Both the position numbers and the translations under genes were made by a program. The notes beneath the pieces are model-generated. The model had not been told where the DNA came from. It saw only the letters and a program-made list of their open reading frames with translations, and did no database searches. A stretch of DNA of 37,067 bases. It comes from an uncultured Clostridium sp. (GTDB lineage Bacteria > Bacillota > Clostridia > Clostridiales > Clostridiaceae). This document shows, piece after piece, positions 32,267-37,067 of this stretch (its first letter is position 1; every line of letters begins with the position of its first letter). The stretch spans positions 1 through 37,067 of the forward strand of contig NZ_CAAGHK010000079.1 of the NCBI RefSeq assembly GCF_900769625.1, in the 5' to 3' direction.

Positions 32267-33316
32267 CTATTTTTCTATGTAATTAATAACATTTTTAACT
32301 ATTAAATTTATACTTCCATCACCATTTCTCACGATTTCAAACTTATTTGAATCATGATATGTTTCTTCATTTATATATATATCAATTTCTTTATCTATAT
32401 TGAGCCTTACTCTTTTCATTTTCTTTTCAACCCATGTCTTATCAACAGCAACTTCATTACTTAACCCCTGTGCTCTTATATATGAGTTAAAATCTTCCTT
32501 TATCTGATCATCTTTATCAAACAGCTCTTTAGAAAAATCATCTAAATTTATAGTATCTTCTTCTTTTAATTTTGTTTTTATAGCTGTTCTTATTTCTTCA
32601 GCCCTTCCAGCATCTTCTGTAATATTTTTTCTAGTCCAGTTTTCTGCTGCCTTGACAAACGTCTTTGTCATATCTCTTTCATTAGTAATAAGAGAAACTC
32701 CTAAAAAGTTATTTATAAAATAATTTGCGCCATATTCATCTTCCTTGCTGACTCTCTGCTTATCTAGTACCATCAAATTATATTTCTCATCTTCTCTTAT
32801 CGGCTTAATAAATGCAGCTTTCTGTATCTTCTGACCGCTTCCAGGAAGACCTGCACTCTGAGGAACTATTCCAATACCAATCTTATTATCAACAAACTGT
32901 ACTTCATGGGTAAAGTTTTTAACATAATCCATTTTTAAAATACCAATCATTGGCCCCTGATCAGTTGTCAGTGAAACTACAATTAAATCTCCAGCAGGTA
33001 TATTAACATTTCCCTTCATAATTATGAACAGCTGACTTGCAAGTTCCTTAGACAAAGTTATAATATCATTATCTATACCATTAAGATAATCTTGAACGAC
33101 TTCCTTTACAATATTCCTCTCAGGATTAAACTTTCCATATTTAAGTTCATCATCCTTAAAACATTTTTCAATGTGTTTATATAAAAATTTATATATATCT
33201 TCATCTAGGTCAAGACTATATTCATTCAAAACAGGCACTTCACCATTACTATCTAAAATATGTATTACTGCTTCATTTATATTAATATCATTTATGTATT
33301 CCAAAATTCTCACCAT
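32267..33316 (-). CDS. Nucleoid-associated protein (NdpA / YejK-like)
   Basis: This 349-residue cytoplasmic protein resembles the 37-kDa nucleoid-associated family (PF04245), known in E. coli as YejK/NdpA. Typical features: an N-terminal part with INEAVIHILDSNGEVPVLNEY, the central segment GDLIVVSLTTDQGPMIGILKMDY, and IQKAAFIKPI followed by MVLDKQR. The C-terminal part is helical and charged. Its role on DNA in clostridia is not known; some relatives sit in defence or phage-related settings, but nothing here indicates that. The ATG at 33316 has only a weak site (AAGCGG immediately before it); a TTG four codons in, behind GGTGAG, is an alternative start. It is divergent from the CYTH gene, with 155 nt between them. 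Confidence 0.8.
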   Translation of the reverse strand: MVRILEYINDININEAVIHILDSNGEVPVLNEYSLDLDEDIYKFLYKHIEKCFKDDELKYGKFNPERNIVKEVVQDYLNGIDNDIITLSKELASQLFIIMKGNVNIPAGDLIVVSLTTDQGPMIGILKMDYVKNFTHEVQFVDNKIGIGIVPQSAGLPGSGQKIQKAAFIKPIREDEKYNLMVLDKQRVSKEDEYGANYFINNFLGVSLITNERDMTKTFVKAAENWTRKNITEDAGRAEEIRTAIKTKLKEEDTINLDDFSKELFDKDDQIKEDFNSYIRAQGLSNEVAVDKTWVEKKMKRVRLNIDKEIDIYINEETYHDSNKFEIVRNGDGSINLIVKNVINYIEK

Positions 33317-33471
33317 CCGCTTAATTTAATTACTTTAGATATTATAAACTTATATGAATTCAAAAAAAACCCTTATTTTATCATTAATATTACTTTAATT
33401 TAATATCGCTTCTGCGATATAATCAAAACATACAGTATATAGATAAATTTATTTAAAATTGGAGGCACGCT

Positions 33472-34032
33472 ATGCATGAATTAGAAACAAGAATTATAGA
33501 TATTGATGTAGACAATATAAGAAATATCCTTATGCAGAACAATGCACAGAAAGTTAAAAGCGAAGACCAGATTAATGATATTTATGACTTTGAAGATGGC
33601 CGATTATTAGCTCAAAAGGGATATGCACGAATTAGAACTGTCAGTGACAGAATTAATGATAAAACTATTGTATTCATGACTACAAAAAAGATGATTTCTC
33701 AAGAAAGATTCAAGATTATGGACGAAAATGAAGTAATCATCGATAACAAAACTATGGGTGAAGGAATTTTTAAATCTCTGGGACTTATAAAAAAAGAATC
33801 TATAAAAAAATATAGAGAAAGCTATAAGCTTTTTGATTCATTAATTGAAATAGACATTAATGATAAGAGTTTCTGTCCTTTTCCTTACCTTGAAATAGAA
33901 ACTTCTTCTGAAGAAGAGTTAAAAAAGATAGTATCTATTTTAGGATATACATTAGAAGATACAACTTCTGCAACTATTTATGATATTTTAAAGGAAAGAA
34001 ATATAGCTCCTAAAAATAGCACAGGTCTTTAA
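33472..34032 (+). CDS. CYTH-domain protein (triphosphate tunnel / class IV adenylate cyclase-like)
   Basis: A 186-residue soluble protein of the CYTH superfamily, whose members act on triphosphates (inorganic triphosphatase, thiamine triphosphatase) or make cAMP. The defining ExExK-like motif sits at the very start as ELETR (3-7), followed by the tunnel-strand pattern: ARIRTVSDR, KTIVFMTTKK, ERFKIMDENEV, LIEIDIND, and YLEIETSSEEEL. The last motif residue is arginine, not lysine. GGAGG is 7 nt before the ATG. A terminator hairpin follows (34088-34140). A CyaB-type role cannot be told from a triphosphatase by sequence reading alone. Confidence 0.82.
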   Translation: MHELETRIIDIDVDNIRNILMQNNAQKVKSEDQINDIYDFEDGRLLAQKGYARIRTVSDRINDKTIVFMTTKKMISQERFKIMDENEVIIDNKTMGEGIFKSLGLIKKESIKKYRESYKLFDSLIEIDINDKSFCPFPYLEIETSSEEELKKIVSILGYTLEDTTSATIYDILKERNIAPKNSTGL

Positions 34033-34087
34033 AATAGCGAATGTATCAAGATTGGTTTACACAACCCAATCAATTTAATAAATAAAA

Positions 34088-34143
34088 AAAGAGTGAATAT
34101 GCCGAGGATTTATTCTTTAATTCCTCCTATTCATCTCTTTTAT
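34088..34143. terminator. Bidirectional terminator between the CYTH and GntR genes
   Basis: An outer stem AAAGAGTGAATA (34088-34099) with TATTCATCTCTTT (34128-34140), one bulge, encloses an inner GAGGA/TCCTC pair. T residues follow on the plus strand, and an A7 run flanks it for the minus strand. It lies between convergent genes. A smaller hairpin GATTGG/CCAATC is at 34050-34071. Confidence 0.75.
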
Positions 34144-34212
34144 TAACATTAATTATAAAGATATTAAAAACAACTTATCAATAACATCAAATCTCTTAAA
34201 TATATGAAAATG

Positions 34213-34923
34213 CTACTTAAAACTCACACTTCTAAATTCACAGACATCCCCTCTATGATGTGCAATTGAATATTCAAACGGTTGTCCGTTATCTAAAAAT
34301 CCTATCTGCTCTACTTCTAAAATTGGTATATTCGTGTCCATTTGCAGATATTCCTTTTCCTGCTCAGTTGCTTCTATTGCACGAATTGTCTTATGTGCGC
34401 TCTTTATCTTTAAATGAAGTGTATTTTCAATATAGCTATATATAGATTTATGTAGTATATCATTTTTAATTCCTGGTATAACTCCAATAGGCATATATGT
34501 ATATTCTATTACCTTTGCTTCACCATCTGCATATCTTACTCTTATAATATAATATACAAAATCATCACATGTCATCTTTAGTTTATCAGCAATTTCTTCA
34601 GTTGGATGAATCACCTCAAATTTTATTATTTTAGATTCAACTTTTTTGTCTTTGTTGCTTTCTGAAAATCCGCTAAACTGTTTAGACATACTGAATCCTT
34701 CAACATCTGCATTATCAAATGCTTTTACAAAAGTCCCCGCACCTCTTCTTTTTACTACAAGGCCATCAGCAACAAGTTCATCAACAGCTTTTTTTATCGT
34801 TATCCTACTGGCATTATACTGTTCACACATTTCCTTTTCTAATGGCAGCTGTTCATTAGGATTGTATTTTCCATCAAGTATACTTTTTCTTATATATTCT
34901 GATATTTCTTTATACTTTGCCAC
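34213..34923 (-). CDS. GntR-family regulator with UTRA domain (HutC subgroup)
   Basis: This 236-residue DNA-binding repressor has a winged helix at 1-66 (NEQLPLEKEMCEQYNASRITIKKA, split here by the recognition helix, then GLVVKRRGAGTFV). It is followed by a UTRA ligand domain (about 85-230) ending HRGDVCEFRSVSFK. UTRA-type GntR proteins of this subgroup usually sense a sugar phosphate. It is encoded just downstream of manA in the same direction and near a GH1 pseudogene. The set resembles the regulator GmuR in the Bacillus glucomannan (gmu) locus, but the match is one of context, not proof. The start at 34923 lacks a strong purine-rich site. Confidence 0.88.
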   Translation of the reverse strand: MAKYKEISEYIRKSILDGKYNPNEQLPLEKEMCEQYNASRITIKKAVDELVADGLVVKRRGAGTFVKAFDNADVEGFSMSKQFSGFSESNKDKKVESKIIKFEVIHPTEEIADKLKMTCDDFVYYIIRVRYADGEAKVIEYTYMPIGVIPGIKNDILHKSIYSYIENTLHLKIKSAHKTIRAIEATEQEKEYLQMDTNIPILEVEQIGFLDNGQPFEYSIAHHRGDVCEFRSVSFK

Positions 34924-34994
34924 TATCCTGTACTCCTCATTTATACATTTGTTATTTTAATTATAATATATTTAAAAATAGTTGATATGTTATA

Positions 34995-35975
34995 CTACTT
35001 TCTGATAGTGCTCAATATATTTTCTTCTTCTGCTTCTGTATCTGGAACATAGCTTTTAAGAAGTGTAAACCTTCCACTCAATTCATATTTACCTAAAGAT
35101 GCTGGTATAAGTATGCTGTCTCCCATAGATATTTTTTCTTCTCCATCAGCATATTTTATTGTTCCTTCACCCTCAACGCAAGTGAATAAATAAAATCTAT
35201 CTTTGTCGCTTTCTTCCGTAGCACTGCTTCTGATATCATATTTCTGTATTGTAAAGTACTTTCCAAGGCATAGATAAGTCTTATCATATCCACCATTTTT
35301 AATTGTTATTCCCTTAGAATTTTCACCCTTTAATGAAAAATCAATTACATCCAGTGCCTTTGCAACATGTATTTCTCTTCCCCTGTTATAATCATACACT
35401 CTGTATGTCGTATCACTGCTCTGTTGAATTTCTGCAATGAGAATACCCTCACAAATAGCATGAACAAGTCCGCTCTGTACATAGAAGAAATCACCCTTCT
35501 TTACTTCTATTTTATTTAAATATGGTTCAAGATTTTCATCTTCTATAGCTTTCTTGAATTTTTCCTTATCACAATCCTTGGTACCGACAATAAGTGATGC
35601 CCCTTCTTCTGCATCTATAACATACCATGCTTCTGTCTTTCCTAAATCATTTTCAACTTTTTCTGCATATTCATCATCAGGGTGTACCTGTACAGATAAT
35701 TTATCTTTAGCTGTAATCAACTTTATTAATAAAGGAAAGTCTTTATCTATATCAATAGCATTTCCTAAAAGCTTGTGCCCATATTCTTTGATTATCTCAT
35801 CAAATCCCTTTCCTTTAAGCTTTCCATTTACAACCTTTCCTGTGCCGTTTTTATGACAGGCAATATCCCAGCTTTCACCTATAACACCTTCTGGAATATT
35901 ATCTCTGAATTTTTCCAGACCATTTCCTCCCCAAATTCTTTCATAATATAAGTTTTCAAATTTTATTGGATACAT
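34995..35975 (-). CDS. manA: Mannose-6-phosphate isomerase, class I
   Basis: ManA interconverts mannose 6-phosphate and fructose 6-phosphate. The 326-residue cupin enzyme is the short Firmicute type. Zinc ligands are visible: Q96 and H98 in SVQVHPDDEYA, E115 in LGKTEAWY, and H172 in SGLVHAI. The substrate-side YDYNRGR segment lies near residue 195. The start at 35975 follows GGAGGG. Gene order is manA then the GntR regulator. The 71-nt gap suggests they are co-transcribed. A dead GH1 gene lies upstream. In the gmu locus of Bacillus the same three families occur together, so this copy may once have served beta-mannoside use. Confidence 0.93.
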   Translation of the reverse strand: MYPIKFENLYYERIWGGNGLEKFRDNIPEGVIGESWDIACHKNGTGKVVNGKLKGKGFDEIIKEYGHKLLGNAIDIDKDFPLLIKLITAKDKLSVQVHPDDEYAEKVENDLGKTEAWYVIDAEEGASLIVGTKDCDKEKFKKAIEDENLEPYLNKIEVKKGDFFYVQSGLVHAICEGILIAEIQQSSDTTYRVYDYNRGREIHVAKALDVIDFSLKGENSKGITIKNGGYDKTYLCLGKYFTIQKYDIRSSATEESDKDRFYLFTCVEGEGTIKYADGEEKISMGDSILIPASLGKYELSGRFTLLKSYVPDTEAEEENILSTIRK

Positions 35976-36111
35976 CGTATTCCCTCCATAATAATTTACA
36001 ATCTTCTATCAAAAATTACTTCAATTTAACTATAATGGTTTTCAAAAAAGTTGAGACTTTTTAATCCAAACATATAAAAGTTTTTATCAAAAATCATCAC
36101 TATATTTTATT

Positions 36112-36627
36112 CTAGAACCCATTATTGTCAACTACTTTTTTAATCCATCTTCCTGATTTCTTAATTGTTTTCTTTTGTGTTGCTAAATCAACTGATATAA
36201 ATCCATATCTGTTTTTATAAGCATTAGTCCATGACCAGCAGTCTATATGAGTCCATGAATGATATCCAAAACAGTTTGAACCTGCTTCAATAGTATTCTA
36301 AATGCTCCTCCATAAATTCGATTCTATAATCATCCTCAATCACTCTATCTTTATTTATATATTTTTCTTCACCTTCAACACCCATTCCATTTTCTGAAAT
36401 ATACCATGGAATATTGTTATAGTTGTCCTTTTATATCTTCCTTATAGCTGTTATAAAAATTTGAAGCTACATTAGGACCAACTTTATTGAAGAATACTTC
36501 CGGATCTATATCATACCAATAATCAAAAATACTATCATGCTTCTTGTTAAATCTTCCTTCTGATTGTGGTCCTGAAGTTGCAGCCCCCCCACCAGAAGCC
36601 CTCTGGAAACTTACATTTTAAACTCAT
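36112..36627 (-). pseudogene. Decayed GH1 gene (6-phospho-beta-glucosidase / beta-mannosidase type)
   Basis: The N-terminal part starts at ATG 36627 behind GTGAGG and reads MSLKCKFPEGFWWG, then in the next frame AATSGPQSEGRFNKKHDSIF and on to FYNSYKEDI. The frame change is at a C7 (minus-strand G7) tract, 36584-36590. About 300 codons of the middle, including the acid/base NEP, are missing at a junction near 36428-36433. The C-terminal part resumes with NIPWYISENGMG (the nucleophile glutamate is kept), shifts frame again after EEHLEY and ends FGYHSWTHIDCWSW ... KKVV. GH1 enzymes of this kind have about 460-480 residues; the remnant covers about 165. Neighbouring GntR and manA suggest a former gmuD-like gene. 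Confidence 0.88.
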
Positions 36628-36680
36628 TTGAAAACCTCACAAATACTCTTTTTTACACTTTTATAAATTACTATACTTTT

Positions 36681-36709
36681 ATTATAATTGTTAGCATTCT
36701 CTTGGTCAA
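36681..36709 (-). promoter_or_regulatory. Promoter of the GH1 pseudogene
   Basis: On the minus strand TTGACC (36704-36709) and TATAAT (36681-36686) are exactly 17 nt apart, a near-perfect vegetative promoter left in front of a dead gene. The leader to the ATG is about 48 nt. Confidence 0.65.
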
Positions 36710-36826
36710 CAAATAACATGTCTTTTATAAAATAAAAATATATCATATAAAATATACTTCTTATCTTATATGATACATTCTGATTTATGTCTTTTAAGGA
36801 AGCATTATTCCAAGTATTATAACTTC

Positions 36827-36944
36827 TTAGTTTATGTTTTCCTTTTCTGCATTTTCAAATATTTTTACTATTCTTAAAACATCGCCCCCAGCTGACTAAT
36901 GACCAGCTTATTAATTTATCATCTAATTTAATATCATATTGCAT
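36827..36944 (-). pseudogene. Frameshifted short coding remnant, unknown
   Basis: The frame starts MQYDIKLDDKLISWSLVSWG at 36944, then shifts at a G5 tract and continues DVLRIVKIFENAEKENIN to a TAA at 36827. Deleting one G joins them into a 38-residue C-terminal-looking piece. An AGGAG site is only 1 nt from the ATG, so this may be the tail of a larger lost gene. I do not recognise the family. Confidence 0.35.
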
Positions 36945-37010
36945 GCTCCTATTTTTTAACTTTAATCAAACTTTTAATGAATACAAAAGTAAACGTAAAA
37001 AAATAGACGC

Positions 37011-37067
37011 CTATCGCTTACAGAATATAAGTGCTACAATAAACCCAACAGAGATGGTTACACAATT
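37011..37067 (-). CDS. Partial hydrophobic C terminus at the window edge
   Basis: An open frame of 18 codons from the right edge to a TAG (37011-37013) encodes NCVTISVGFIVALIFCKR. It looks like the last membrane helix of an integral membrane protein, possibly a sugar permease given the neighbours, but it is too short to name and may itself be a remnant. Confidence 0.25.
   Translation of the reverse strand, partial: NCVTISVGFIVALIFCKR

Noticed and set aside
36112..36627. GH1 gene as a phase-variable, still functional gene through its G7 tract
   Set aside because: Correcting the tract would not help because the central 300 codons, including the acid/base region, are missing and a second frame change follows.

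Overview
The window is low-GC, AT-rich DNA with strong GGAGG-type ribosome binding sites, some GTG/TTG starts, a TPP riboswitch and ECF-type vitamin transport genes. Together with the protein content this points to an anaerobic Firmicute, most likely a Clostridium. It is ordinary chromosomal sequence. There are no rRNA, tRNA, IS or CRISPR features, but the spaces between genes hold much of the interest.

Layout. (1) 1-5260, minus strand: a TPP-riboswitch-controlled thiamine operon in transcription order thiW (ECF S component), thiD, thiC, thiM, thiE, ending at a terminator at the left edge. (2) 5300-5650: an unlisted 50-codon membrane peptide gene with the hallmarks of a type I toxin, with a probable antisense RNA. 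(3) 5690-7443: a small basic protein, a second ECF S component with a clear promoter and a structured leader, a frameshifted mini-gene and an unknown 119-aa protein. (4) 7711-9295: two-subunit L-serine dehydratase (sdaAB, sdaAA). (5) 9627-14095: an orphan PqqD-like protein, an OPT-family transporter and a uridine-kinase-like protein. (6) 14360-15444, plus strand: a DUF421/DUF4363 membrane pair. (7) 15698-24376: a complete arginine pathway, argG-argH then argC-argJ-argB-argD-argF, with ArgR-like sites before argG. (8) 24548-31998, minus strand: an exopolysaccharide cluster with a triple NodB-domain protein, a PilZ-GT2 synthase, a NodB-like/jelly-roll membrane protein and a GH18 lipoprotein. (9) 32267-34032: a nucleoid-associated protein and, divergently, a CYTH protein. 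(10) 34213-37067: GntR regulator, manA and a wrecked GH1 gene, which look like the remains of a gmu-type (glucomannan) utilisation locus.

How the genes work together. The arg genes make the cyclic acetyl pathway: ArgJ recycles acetyl groups, ArgB is the probable feedback point, and ArgC, ArgD, ArgF, ArgG and ArgH carry glutamate to arginine. The thi genes combine de novo pyrimidine synthesis (ThiC, ThiD) with thiazole uptake and salvage (ThiW, ThiM), joined by ThiE. The 24.5-32 kb cluster encodes a membrane synthase with a cyclic-di-GMP-type sensor domain plus extracytoplasmic deacetylase-like and chitinase-like proteins, which suggests an N-acetylhexosamine polymer.

The most unusual observations are: (a) a family of intergenic elements with heptad-repeat arms (AGTTnnn ... 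nnnAACT) that fills every gap from argC to argF and recurs near sdaAA and thiC, one copy carrying the C-terminal remnant of a four-helix-bundle (S23/IVP-like) protein; (b) the type I toxin candidate with competing 5' and 5'-3' pairings; and (c) the PilZ-GT2 cluster with three of four NodB domains degenerate. All statements come from reading the sequence; no database search was run.
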